64,000 bases of DNA from Microcaldota archaeon (GTDB lineage Archaea > Micrarchaeota > Micrarchaeia > Micrarchaeales > Micrarchaeaceae): assembly GCA_021798935.1 (NCBI GenBank), contig JAJZBL010000004.1, positions 26,872 to 90,871 of the forward strand. The letters run 5' to 3'. Both the position numbers and the translations under genes were made by a program. How positions within the stretch are numbered: position 1 is the first letter of the stretch; each line of letters starts with the position of its first letter. The notes below the pieces were generated by a model. It was not told where the DNA came from, searched no databases, and saw nothing but the letters and a program-made list of their open reading frames with translations. Positions 34,329-42,860 of the stretch are shown piece after piece.

Positions 34329-34589
34329 ATGCTTATAGAGATGATTGTTCTTTATGGAGTCATAATATTTGCAATTATATTTGGGCTCTATCTACTTTTT
34401 AAGCTAGGTGGTGTCATACTAGGGCTTATAGCCAATACAATATTAGGACTTGCTTCAATATTCATAGTCAACTTCTTTTTCGGTTTAGGGATAGTCATAA
34501 ACCTATTAACAATAATATTGGTCGCTATATTCGGACTTCCAGCAGCAGCTATAATAATAATCTTGAAGATTATTGGAATCTCAATATGA
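34329..34589 (+). CDS. BofA-like membrane protein
   Basis: An 86-residue, almost wholly hydrophobic protein that reads like the archaeal members of the BofA (SigmaK-processing inhibitor) family: a helix IFGLYLLFKLGGVILGLIAN, a Gly-rich turn, and a second pair of helices with the characteristic FGLPAAAIIIIL end. In Bacillus BofA modulates a membrane protease; archaeal homologs are common but their function is unknown. A Shine-Dalgarno AAGGTGCTTACAA precedes ATG 34329. No SpoIVFB-like protease neighbour is found. Confidence 0.65.
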   Translation: MLIEMIVLYGVIIFAIIFGLYLLFKLGGVILGLIANTILGLASIFIVNFFFGLGIVINLLTIILVAIFGLPAAAIIIILKIIGISI

Positions 34590-34673
34590 CATTCCCACCA
34601 ATAAACTGTGTTGGTTTTACTCTCAAATAGATAACCTTATAGAGTTTAAATATCCTATTATTAATGTATAATT

Positions 34674-35525
34674 ATGGCAATTGAATATCCTATTCTCTCA
34701 GGCTATCATATAGATAATATCCTTAAGCATGAGAGCAATGAAATTGATATAAGCCTTGACTTGGGCCTGACACACTCGATGATTATAAAGTCAGATAACT
34801 CTATAAAGCTACCAGATGGCCAAACAATTGATATAGGTATACTTAAAAAAGTCAATAGGAGAAGGCAACTTGGAGACTGCTTCTTGATAAAGGACAACTC
34901 ACTGCTATTCATATATTTATTTGAGAATAATTCTTCTTACAAACTGTATGAACCAGGGATTGATCTGTCTCCGACATTATGGATTAATGGAAGTGTAATG
35001 CATATGATCTCTCATTCAGTGCCAATTGAAGAATCTAGGATGAAAGTTAAGATGCTTGGCAAATTGCATGGAAATGTGCTTGATACCTGCTTTGGACTTG
35101 GTTACTCAGCAATCGAACTTTCGAAGAGTGGTGCGGATAAAGTGCATAGTTATGAGATATCAAAAAGCTCCTTAGAGATAGCTAAGGTAAACCCATGGTC
35201 AAGAGAGGCATTTTCAAATCCAAAGATAGAACTGAACAACATGGATGTCTCTAAAGGCATAATGTCTATGAGAGTTGAAGAATACGATTTTATATTTCAT
35301 GATCCTCCAAACATAAAGATGGGCGGAGACCTTTATTCTTTAGAGTTTTACAGAGGCCTTTTCAGGGTTCTCAAACCCAATGGCATACTTTACCACTTTA
35401 TAGGCAGTGGGAGGGAGAGTGCAAAGCACAAATCCGATTATGTAAAAGGTGTAATAAGCAGGTTAGGCATGGCAGGATTTAGAAAGATAAAAAGAAGCTA
35501 TGCAGGAGTAATTGCATCAAAATGA
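34674..35525 (+). CDS. Archaeal predicted methyltransferase (COG2521-like)
   Basis: A 283-residue protein of which the C-terminal 170 residues form a SAM-dependent methyltransferase: motif I GNVLDTCFGLGYSAIEL, an acidic strand 2 end (VHSYEISKSSLE), and the motif IV-like EEYDFIFHDPPNIKMGG (DPP), followed by the strand GILYHFIGSG. The N-terminal part is unlike common methyltransferases and may bind substrate. The DPP motif is often found in N-methylating enzymes acting on nucleic-acid bases, so RNA or DNA methylation is possible; this is inferred from the motif. It precedes Trm5 on the same strand (88 bases). Confidence 0.7.
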   Translation: MAIEYPILSGYHIDNILKHESNEIDISLDLGLTHSMIIKSDNSIKLPDGQTIDIGILKKVNRRRQLGDCFLIKDNSLLFIYLFENNSSYKLYEPGIDLSPTLWINGSVMHMISHSVPIEESRMKVKMLGKLHGNVLDTCFGLGYSAIELSKSGADKVHSYEISKSSLEIAKVNPWSREAFSNPKIELNNMDVSKGIMSMRVEEYDFIFHDPPNIKMGGDLYSLEFYRGLFRVLKPNGILYHFIGSGRESAKHKSDYVKGVISRLGMAGFRKIKRSYAGVIASK

Positions 35526-35613
35526 TAGATTGCAGTTTTAAGGAAGATGAAAATACTAAAAGTTAAAAAGCATATTAACCAAAATTTATAGATATAGTCT
35601 GAATGTTGATTTG

Positions 35614-36687
35614 ATGGAAGAGACAACCTTTGTCAAGGTCAGAAAAACTATTGCTGAAAAGGTACGCAGGCAGCTTGTGAGCTACTCGTTGCTTAATAAT
35701 AGCTTCCATATTCTTTCATATGGCAATTATGTATATTTCCCTTTAACGGATGCTGACGCAGCAAAAGCACTGCTCAAGGATTACAGCGATAAATTGAAGA
35801 TAGTAAAAAAAATTGGCGTTTCGTCTAATAAATCGGATGAAGATTACAGGAAAGCTTTGGGCAGCATACTGACCCCAAAAGAGCTGAAGGATTTTACTAG
35901 CGGATATGATGCCTTTGGCAATATTGCTGTGATAAGCTTGCCCGACAGCTTTTCCGATAAAGAGAAGGATATTGCCAAGGTTATCCTTAATTCCAATAAA
36001 AACCTGACTACTGTACTGAAAAAAGCAGGTCCTGTAAAAGGTGTATACCGAGTCCGGCCTGTCAAATACCTTTTAGGCAAGCGCACATATATGGCAGAAT
36101 ATAAGGAAAATGGCTGCAGGTTTGTATTCGATGTTAGGAAGGTTTTCTTTTCCACACGGCTTGCATATGAGCGGAATAGGATATCAGACCTTGTATCTCC
36201 TGGAGAAAGTGTGATGGTCCCGTTTGCAGGTGTAGGCCCTTTTGCAATAGAGATAGCAAAGAAGCATCCAGATGCATATGTCATGGCACTGGAATTGAAC
36301 AAATATGGCGTTTACTATATGAAAAGGAATATCAAAATAAATAAAGTAACCAATGTAGATGCCGTTCTTGGAGATTTCCATGAAGCCTCAAAAGGATATA
36401 GATTGATGTTCGACCGGATTATAATGCCACTTCCAAAGTCCAGCACCTTGTTCCTTGATGATGCAGTTGCAGTAGCAAAGAGCACTGCTATAATACATCT
36501 TTATGCTTTCTACGATAAGGATAAGATAAGCGACCTAAAGGATGAGATAGTTAAGCATGGAAAAATGAACAGGTACAAAGTAACCTTCCTTTTTGACAGG
36601 GTAGTTAGGACGTATTCAAAAAACTTGATTGAAGTTGTGCTTGATTATCGTATTGAAAAGCAGAATAAGGTCTGGGCAATGCAATAG
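35614..36687 (+). CDS. trm5: Trm5-like tRNA (guanine37-N1)-methyltransferase
   Basis: This 357-residue enzyme would methylate G37 next to the tRNA anticodon, preventing frameshifts. The N-terminal half (about 1-130) fits the Trm5 D1/D2 recognition part; the catalytic domain has VFFSTRLAYERNRISDLV, the SAM motif VMVPFAGVGPFAIEIA, the acidic strand VMALELNKYGVYYMKRN, and MPLPKSSTLFLDDA, which is the NLPxxA-type motif IV changed to MPLP. All are in family order. ATG at 35614 is used in place of the TTG. TYW2-type aminocarboxypropyl transferase is the main alternative, since the two share the fold. Confidence 0.83.
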   Translation: MEETTFVKVRKTIAEKVRRQLVSYSLLNNSFHILSYGNYVYFPLTDADAAKALLKDYSDKLKIVKKIGVSSNKSDEDYRKALGSILTPKELKDFTSGYDAFGNIAVISLPDSFSDKEKDIAKVILNSNKNLTTVLKKAGPVKGVYRVRPVKYLLGKRTYMAEYKENGCRFVFDVRKVFFSTRLAYERNRISDLVSPGESVMVPFAGVGPFAIEIAKKHPDAYVMALELNKYGVYYMKRNIKINKVTNVDAVLGDFHEASKGYRLMFDRIIMPLPKSSTLFLDDAVAVAKSTAIIHLYAFYDKDKISDLKDEIVKHGKMNRYKVTFLFDRVVRTYSKNLIEVVLDYRIEKQNKVWAMQ

Positions 36688-36758
36688 CATTGTATTTATG
36701 CAATTTAATTTTTATATTTTTAAATTTTATTAATAAAAATATTGTAAGGTGTAATTCC

Positions 36759-37577
36759 ATGCCCGTAAATAGCACAGATAACCAGAATCATAAGTATAAT
36801 GGCAAAAAATCTATAAATGTAGTCACAGACTTAAACGGGACTATAGGCAATGGCACTTTGGCGGGAAAGAATATTGATTCCTTTCAGAGGCTTATCAATC
36901 GCGGGATAAATGTAATACCTGCAACTAGCTATTCCCTAGCTTCGGCTTTTGAAACTTATTTTTCACAACTTTCTATAAAGCCGCAGATACTGATTGTTGA
37001 AAGAGGTAATGTTGTAGCTGTAAAAAAGGATAATAAATCCGCAATAGCTAGATTTGAAAAATCAGGCATTCAGAGAGAAGATAATAATGCATATGGCTAT
37101 CTCACCTATGTATTTGGCGATAGCAATGATGTCCTCTCCAGAAAAACAATGAGTATATCAAATAAACTTGGCATCGATATAGGTATATCCCCTATGTATG
37201 GATGCTCTGCTGCAATTAAAATAATGTTTGACGATACTAAAACTTCTCCGTATAAATTGGAAAAAGAAATGGAGGAGCTTGGGATATCAATGCATTACGA
37301 TGGGCAAGGGACTGCTACACTTGTTGATGACAGATTCAACAAATGGACAAGTTATTTAGAGCTTGTATCAAAAGGGATTATAGATGATGGCTTGCTCATA
37401 GGGATTGGTAACGACTTAAATGACATCCAATTGCTAGATCATGCTGACATATCCATTTTAGTCGGCAACAAACTGAACCCATTAAAGCTCGCAAAAAAAG
37501 CATCTTATAGATTTAGGGGTCCTGAAGAGTGGCATAAAGTAGAAAGCATAATTGAAGAGATAATCAGTGATGGATAA
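36759..37577 (+). CDS. HAD-superfamily protein with Asp-to-Asn catalytic changes
   Basis: A 272-residue Cof/mannosyl-3-phosphoglycerate phosphatase-like HAD protein. ATG at 36759 (MPVNSTDN) is chosen, with AAGGTGTAATTCC just before it. Motif I reads VVTDLNGTIG, where the second Asp of the DxDGT loop (the general acid) is Asn; motif IV reads GIGNDLNDIQLL, where the first Asp of GDxxND is Asn. Both changes hit residues needed for phosphatase chemistry, so it may be inactive or have changed function. The last codons overlap the glycosyltransferase start, so the pair is translationally coupled and probably acts on the same sugar pathway. Confidence 0.7.
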   Translation: MPVNSTDNQNHKYNGKKSINVVTDLNGTIGNGTLAGKNIDSFQRLINRGINVIPATSYSLASAFETYFSQLSIKPQILIVERGNVVAVKKDNKSAIARFEKSGIQREDNNAYGYLTYVFGDSNDVLSRKTMSISNKLGIDIGISPMYGCSAAIKIMFDDTKTSPYKLEKEMEELGISMHYDGQGTATLVDDRFNKWTSYLELVSKGIIDDGLLIGIGNDLNDIQLLDHADISILVGNKLNPLKLAKKASYRFRGPEEWHKVESIIEEIISDG

Positions 37578-38622
37578 AAACAAAATCAATGATCCTATGA
37601 AACCTAAAATATCTGTTATAATAAGCTCTTATAATAGAAAGGAATTCATACGTGCAGCTGTCGAATCTGCTATGGATCAGACGCTTGAAAAAGATCTCTA
37701 CGAGATAATTGTGGTAAAAAATTTTATTGATGACGAAATAGACTCTTTTCTGAAGCAGAATAATATAAAGAATCTCTATTACAGCCCTGATATAGCAAAA
37801 TATGCAGGCGCAAAAGCTGTAAAAGGGATAAAATCTGCGGAAGGAGATATAATATGCTTTTTAGATGATGATGACCTTTTCTCAAAGGACAAACTTGAGG
37901 AAGTGTACAAGGTCTTTGCAGATGGCAAAGTTGGATTTTACCACAATGGCCATAAAATCTATTATTTAGAAAAAACAATAGATGACAGATGGGTGGACTC
38001 TGGAAGCTATTATTTGCAGGGGAAAAAAGAATTTGGGAACAATGATGTTAAATTTCTATTGCAGCACCAGTTCTGGTTCAATAGCAGCTCGATATCTATC
38101 AGGAAAGACTTGATAGATCTTGAACTTCTAGATAAAGTAAAATTTACTATCGATTATTACCTTGCATTTATGGGAATAAATTCCGATATGGATGCAATTT
38201 TTGATTATAAGCCATTGACTTTATATAGAGTTCATCAGAGCAATGGAAGCAAGAGTTCTACAGATGATTTCAGGAAATTCTGCGATTCGCATAATGCTTA
38301 TAACACCTCCCGTATAGAGGACCACATTACAATATTCAATTATTATAAGAATACAAAGGTTGCCAATGTCCTAGGCAAATATTTTTTCAAGAAGAAGCTT
38401 GGGTACTTATTATTTTCGGAAAACGGAAATGCCTCCAAAGCTGATTATATAAAAACATCTTTGGGCCTGATTAACTATGATTTAAAAACCGGCGCTTTTG
38501 GAGATATAAAGGAAGCTTGTGGTGGGTGCTTACTATTTGTCCTAAGCCCAACTAAACTAAAAAGAATGTTATACCACCATTATATAGATGAGGAAACTAA
38601 TAAGAAACATATTTTGGAGTAG
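37570..38622 (+). CDS. GT2-family glycosyltransferase
   Basis: A 350-residue glycosyltransferase: KPKISVIISSYNRKEFIRAAVESAMDQT is the GT-A nucleotide-sugar start, and GDIICFLDDDDLFSKDKLEEVY holds the DxD metal site. FNSSSISIRKDL marks the acceptor part. There is no membrane helix, so it works at the cytoplasmic face. ATG at 37570 overlaps the end of the HAD gene by 8 bases. Acceptor and donor cannot be told; cell-surface glycan or glycolipid assembly is the usual role, in line with the glycosyl-1-P transferase at 11.6 kb. Confidence 0.85.
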   Translation: MDKNKINDPMKPKISVIISSYNRKEFIRAAVESAMDQTLEKDLYEIIVVKNFIDDEIDSFLKQNNIKNLYYSPDIAKYAGAKAVKGIKSAEGDIICFLDDDDLFSKDKLEEVYKVFADGKVGFYHNGHKIYYLEKTIDDRWVDSGSYYLQGKKEFGNNDVKFLLQHQFWFNSSSISIRKDLIDLELLDKVKFTIDYYLAFMGINSDMDAIFDYKPLTLYRVHQSNGSKSSTDDFRKFCDSHNAYNTSRIEDHITIFNYYKNTKVANVLGKYFFKKKLGYLLFSENGNASKADYIKTSLGLINYDLKTGAFGDIKEACGGCLLFVLSPTKLKRMLYHHYIDEETNKKHILE

Positions 38623-38639
38623 CTATGATGCTTAGTTAA

Positions 38640-39206
38640 TTATTTTTTATAGTAGTTATGAAAAGCGTAAAGCCGATATTTTATTTCTTCTAAATCACCA
38701 GGAGTTATGCCTTCAAAAAATCTCTGCCCTAATACCATTGACTTCTTCTCATGTTCTAATAGTTTATTGTTTGAATCTCCATCATCATAATCAAAGCAGT
38801 GGTCAAAGTTCATCTTATACTGGTCTCCAAAGGTCATTTCAAAAATATATTTTGCCCTTTTCATGTGCCAGCAGGATGTCACCACGTAAACTGTTGAGAT
38901 ACCTCTTAAGCTCTTCAATTTTATTATGGAGAAATAGGCATTTCCTATTGTATCAAGTGCTGATTCCTCTTTTATTATCCTATCTTTAGGTATTCCTACA
39001 GAAACTAGATAATTTTCCATTATTTTAGCTTCTGATGAATTTATAGAAGGATTTGTATTCCCACCGGAAACTAGAAAATGGCTGATAGACCCCTTATTGA
39101 ATAAATCTATCGCAATAGAAAGCCTCCCTTTTAACTCATCATCTATTTCTGTATCTGAATATTGTTTTAATCCCAATATTATAGCAATTTTAGATTCAGC
39201 TTCCAT
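38640..39206 (-). CDS. YdcF/SanA-like DUF218 protein
   Basis: A 188-residue protein of the DUF218 family: FLVSGGNTNPSINSSEAKIM, the GIPKDRIIKEESALDTIGNAYFS segment and VYVVTSCWHMKRAKYIFEMTF are the signature (SGG, SEA, E-S-x-dTxxNA, S-xx-HM-R). The function is not established for cytoplasmic archaeal members; bacterial relatives bind SAM (YdcF) or affect envelope permeability. Membrane helices are absent here. It is convergent with the glycosyltransferase gene, with an 18-base gap. Confidence 0.78.
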   Translation of the reverse strand: MEAESKIAIILGLKQYSDTEIDDELKGRLSIAIDLFNKGSISHFLVSGGNTNPSINSSEAKIMENYLVSVGIPKDRIIKEESALDTIGNAYFSIIKLKSLRGISTVYVVTSCWHMKRAKYIFEMTFGDQYKMNFDHCFDYDDGDSNNKLLEHEKKSMVLGQRFFEGITPGDLEEIKYRLYAFHNYYKK

Positions 39207-39346
39207 ATAAATCTATCTTTTATATTTTACATAAAAAGATTTATCTTTTTACCTTATTGATTGCTTAGCAATCTATAAATCTTTTTAGCTATCTTGAAAA
39301 TACTTATAGCAGATTTTGATTAATGCTTATATCAATAAATATGAAA

Positions 39347-39396
39347 TTTGCAGATAAAAATTTATTTTGAATTTTTGCAGATAAAAATTTATTTTG
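39347..39396. repeat. Tandem direct repeat upstream of thpR
   Basis: Two copies of a 23-base sequence (TTTGCAGATAAAAATTTATT... ) occur at 39347-39369 and 39374-39396, period 27. They lie 20 bases before the ThpR gene start and between two divergent genes. The copies are identical over the 23 bases. A duplicated binding site or a replication-slippage product would explain it. An archaeal TATA-like AAAATTTATT is within the unit. Confidence 0.6.
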
Positions 39397-39415
39397 GATT
39401 GTTGAATCCTAATAT

Positions 39416-39961
39416 ATGAGAGCATTTATTTCAATTGATATCCCTGATGAAATAAAGACAAGTATAATTGAATTACAGCATAATATACCTAAACAGCTCA
39501 GGATCAGTACTGTTGGAATTGAGAAACTTCATATAACTATGATGTTCTTTCCCAACTTAGATGACAAAGAGATTTCCTACCTGTCATCAAATTTTTCAAG
39601 TTTTAGATTTAATAAGTTCAATATTTCTTTGGCTGGTGTAGGCTTGTTTACGCCAAAAGTCCCTAGAGTACTTTACATAAAAGTTTTATCAGATGATAAT
39701 CGGCTTTACAAACTTTATGAAGAAATACATTCAGCTGTATCAGCCGGCAACATCAAATTTGATGATAAAAGATTTGTGCCACACCTTACAATTGGAAGGA
39801 TAAAGAGCCATGTAAATAGGATAAAGTTCTTGGATGCAATAAGGCAATTTGAAGATTACAAGTTTGGATCATTTACATGCAATGAATTTAAGATAAAAGA
39901 GAGTGTATTTACGGCCACGTCTACAGAGTATCATGATCTGTTCACTAAAAAGCTTGATTGA
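39416..39961 (+). CDS. thpR: RNA 2',3'-cyclic phosphodiesterase (ThpR/LigT)
   Basis: A 181-residue 2H-phosphoesterase. The two His-x-Thr motifs are EKLHITMMFF and VPHLTIGRI, exactly as in ThpR/LigT enzymes, which open 2',3'-cyclic phosphate ends or join 2'-5' RNA bonds in vitro. MRAFISIDIPDEIK is a typical start and the length is normal. A tandem repeat precedes it and there is no Shine-Dalgarno, so it is probably leaderless. Cytoplasmic, role in tRNA or RNA end metabolism. Confidence 0.9.
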   Translation: MRAFISIDIPDEIKTSIIELQHNIPKQLRISTVGIEKLHITMMFFPNLDDKEISYLSSNFSSFRFNKFNISLAGVGLFTPKVPRVLYIKVLSDDNRLYKLYEEIHSAVSAGNIKFDDKRFVPHLTIGRIKSHVNRIKFLDAIRQFEDYKFGSFTCNEFKIKESVFTATSTEYHDLFTKKLD

Positions 39962-39999
39962 CCTTACATTGTTTTTAGATTGCTTTTGTTGTTCTTATA

Positions 40000-42699
40000 T
40001 TATATAAAATCCATTATCCTGCTTAAGAGCAGATCCTCTGAATCTTTTTCTGCTTTCTCCTTGAGGTATCCTATGAACCTGCTTGGATCTTTCTTGCATC
40101 CTAAAAATTCCTCTAATGATTTCAAGAAATTTTTATATAAAGTTTCGGTATTGCCCGCGTCTACTATATCATATTCCATCTTTCCTGTATTTATATTTCC
40201 TTTAAGCCCAACATATATTACTTTTAAGCTTATGTTGCCCAATCCTATATTGTGCTCCAATGAGTACAATCTTTTATATACCCCTAACTGCCGCCTATGG
40301 TCAGTATTATAATCCTCAGTCTTATCAGTCTTGTAATCTATGAGCATATATCTTCCATTTTCATCAGCATATACCCCATCTATTTTCCCCTTGAATACCA
40401 TTTCTTCTGGGGCACTGCTTACAAGAGACTTTAAGGGAACTGATATACTCTCTTCAGCCGCTATCTGCTTTGCATTCGTTTCTTGGGCAAGCTTTTCCCT
40501 TAATTTCTTCAAATTATTTAGGTATTGCTTTTCGTCTTGGGTCAACATTTCTTCATTTACTTTGCCTTTGAATAGTTGCTCGGCCATCTGGTGTACAGTC
40601 AGCCCTTTTTTAAGGGATTCTGTTGGGTAACTTATATTTAATATGTTTTCTTTTAGGAACCTTACAGGATCCTTGAAACTGCTTATTGTCGAAAATGAGA
40701 TCTTGTTAACTTTGCTGAAATAATCTTTTATCTCATTGTAGGCCCATAATTCCTTATGCGAAAGCAGCTCCTTAGATCCTTCATAATCTCCATTAACAAA
40801 TAGTGCATAGGCTTCATTGTATTCTCTAGCCTCTGGCTTTGGGAGGATGTTCTCGTCTACAGTCATATCTTCTGATATCCCATCCACCTTATAGGAATTA
40901 AGTGACTTTTCGTTTGGGATTATATATAATAGGTTTTTTGCCCTTGTAATTGCAACGAAGTCAACCCTTGACTCCTCTTCCCTTAATTCTTCGCTAACCT
41001 CAATGCCTATCGCAGATTTTATTATAGCTAATGTGACTACATCTATAAAGCTAGTCCTGCTTTCATTTGAGGACTTTGGTATGTATATTACATTATCAAA
41101 TTCAAGCCCCTTTGCCTTATGCACAGTTGTCAATGTAACACCTTCATCAGTTGATGGAGGCTCATAATTCTCTTCCATTATCGAAATATAATCGAAGAGG
41201 TCTTTTGGGTCCTTATAGCCTATTATTTCATAGAACTCATTTATGTTGCTTAATATTGCTCTTGCTGTTATAAAGTAATCCATCCCAATCTGTGCGGATA
41301 TAGGAAATATTATATCCTCGAATATATTTTTTATCCCAATCCTGCCAGAACACTTTTCACGGAGCTCAAAAAATTCAGGGGCTTGCTTTTTTATCTCCTC
41401 AAGAGTCATCTCCTCTTTATTAAGGTCTTTGGCTTTGTACAAGGGCAAGCCCGCAAATACTGTATTCAGTGCACTTGCTATGTATTCCTTATCTTCATAA
41501 TAGAAACCTTTGAGGAAGTCAATGATCTCTCTCTTCGCGGCTTCCGATGTAGAGTTGCTTGCAGTTGTCTTGTACTTTATTCCTTCAGAATCAAGCAGCT
41601 TTGATACATACAATAGCTGGTCATTTGTCCTTGTTATTATTGCTGTCTTGTTCAGTTCGCTATTCAGGTCTTTCAAGATCTTTATAGCTGAGCTGTATTG
41701 ATCTTGTGAATTTACTATCCTTATTGCTCCTCCATCTTTTTTACTTGAAAAATCCTTAAGTTCATCTTTATAAGAATCTGCTTCCTCCCTGCTTTTTATT
41801 TTGTTTATGAAGGCTGTTTTTGAGTATTCAACAATTTTTATCTTGCTCCTGTGGTTCTCGCTTAACTTCTCAATTTGCAATCCTGATTCTCTTAAGCTGT
41901 TGAAATTTCTTATGCTGCCCCCTTGGAATCCAAATATAGATTGCTTCCTATCTCCAACCAGAAATAGTGAATCTCCGCTAGCTACGGCAATTCTTGCCTC
42001 CATCTCATTGACGTCTTGAAGCTCATCTACAAGAACCCATTTGTAGTGCCTAGCATCCTTATCATAATGATCTATGAATTTAATCAACATGTCATTGTAA
42101 TCTATAAATCCTTCCTTCTTGCTATTTTCATAATACTTAAATGCGGAAATAAAATATTCAAGGAATTTCTCAACTTGCTCTAAGGTATTAGATTTAATTT
42201 TGGAACTTTCGTATAAGCTTTTTATATTTTTTCTGGCTTCTTCTAAATTTATCTTGTCTGGGGTTATCCCGAAGCTTTTAATATACCTTATAGCGTTCTC
42301 TGTTTCAGGAACTAATTCAGACTTAATGTGGCTTTCAGAGTAATTGAATGCTTTATTTGCTTCAAAACTCTTATAGATTGAATAACGGAGTACGTTGTTG
42401 CTTATAAGCTGATATGAATTGCCCATTTCCTGCAGGTAATCCAGCGCATAGCTGTGGAATGTCGATATCTTAAGGTCCATAAGCTTTGATTGATCTATGC
42501 CTTCTTCCTTTGATATATTGAATATCTTGCTCTGCATTTCAGCGGCCGCCTTCTCTGTAAATGTGATGCACAATATATCCTTTGATTGCACACCGCTTTG
42601 GAGAAGTTCTACCACTCTCTTAGCCAAGCGAGTAGTTTTACCTGTCCCAGGGCTTGCTATAACAATTGTACCATTTAAATTGCAAAACTCTTTTTCCAT
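40000..42699 (-). CDS. UvrD-like superfamily I helicase fused to RecB-type nuclease
   Basis: An 899-residue protein. The helicase has GTGKTTRLAKRV (motif I), a DELQDVNEMEARI motif II, GDRKQSIFGFQGG (motif III), LSENHRSKIKIV (motif IV) and TLTTVHKAKGLEFDNVIYIP (motifs V-VI). The C-terminal part ends in a PD-(D/E)XK nuclease: EMVFKGKIDGVYADENG and YMLIDYKTDKTEDYNTDHRRQL (the D...DxK motif) with a QLGVYKRLY helix. This helicase-nuclease layout matches AddA-type enzymes used for end resection; no AddB-like partner is seen. It may act alone or with the Mre11-Rad50 system. The start ATG 42699 follows GGTGTACTA. Confidence 0.83.
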   Translation of the reverse strand: MEKEFCNLNGTIVIASPGTGKTTRLAKRVVELLQSGVQSKDILCITFTEKAAAEMQSKIFNISKEEGIDQSKLMDLKISTFHSYALDYLQEMGNSYQLISNNVLRYSIYKSFEANKAFNYSESHIKSELVPETENAIRYIKSFGITPDKINLEEARKNIKSLYESSKIKSNTLEQVEKFLEYFISAFKYYENSKKEGFIDYNDMLIKFIDHYDKDARHYKWVLVDELQDVNEMEARIAVASGDSLFLVGDRKQSIFGFQGGSIRNFNSLRESGLQIEKLSENHRSKIKIVEYSKTAFINKIKSREEADSYKDELKDFSSKKDGGAIRIVNSQDQYSSAIKILKDLNSELNKTAIITRTNDQLLYVSKLLDSEGIKYKTTASNSTSEAAKREIIDFLKGFYYEDKEYIASALNTVFAGLPLYKAKDLNKEEMTLEEIKKQAPEFFELREKCSGRIGIKNIFEDIIFPISAQIGMDYFITARAILSNINEFYEIIGYKDPKDLFDYISIMEENYEPPSTDEGVTLTTVHKAKGLEFDNVIYIPKSSNESRTSFIDVVTLAIIKSAIGIEVSEELREEESRVDFVAITRAKNLLYIIPNEKSLNSYKVDGISEDMTVDENILPKPEAREYNEAYALFVNGDYEGSKELLSHKELWAYNEIKDYFSKVNKISFSTISSFKDPVRFLKENILNISYPTESLKKGLTVHQMAEQLFKGKVNEEMLTQDEKQYLNNLKKLREKLAQETNAKQIAAEESISVPLKSLVSSAPEEMVFKGKIDGVYADENGRYMLIDYKTDKTEDYNTDHRRQLGVYKRLYSLEHNIGLGNISLKVIYVGLKGNINTGKMEYDIVDAGNTETLYKNFLKSLEEFLGCKKDPSRFIGYLKEKAEKDSEDLLLSRIMDFI

Positions 42700-42840
42700 T
42701 AGTACACCTTAATTTATGAAACTGCCGCAACACATTCTGCACATTGGCGTATGGTGGATTGCTTTTATTGGATTATGCAAACAACACTTATATATGTTGC
42801 ATCAACCTCTTTTTAGGGGCTGCTGCCAAATCAAAGCAAA

Positions 42841-42860
42841 GTGCTTTATTCTATAAGCAC
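42841..42860 (-). terminator. Hairpin after the mevalonate operon
   Basis: Directly after the stop of the decarboxylase (42861), the strand reads GTGCTTATAGAATAAAGCAC, a 6-bp stem (GTGCTT/AAGCAC) with an 8-base loop. It is in the right place for an operon terminator or RNA 3' end. There is no long T-run next to it, so the termination role is inferred. Confidence 0.4.
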
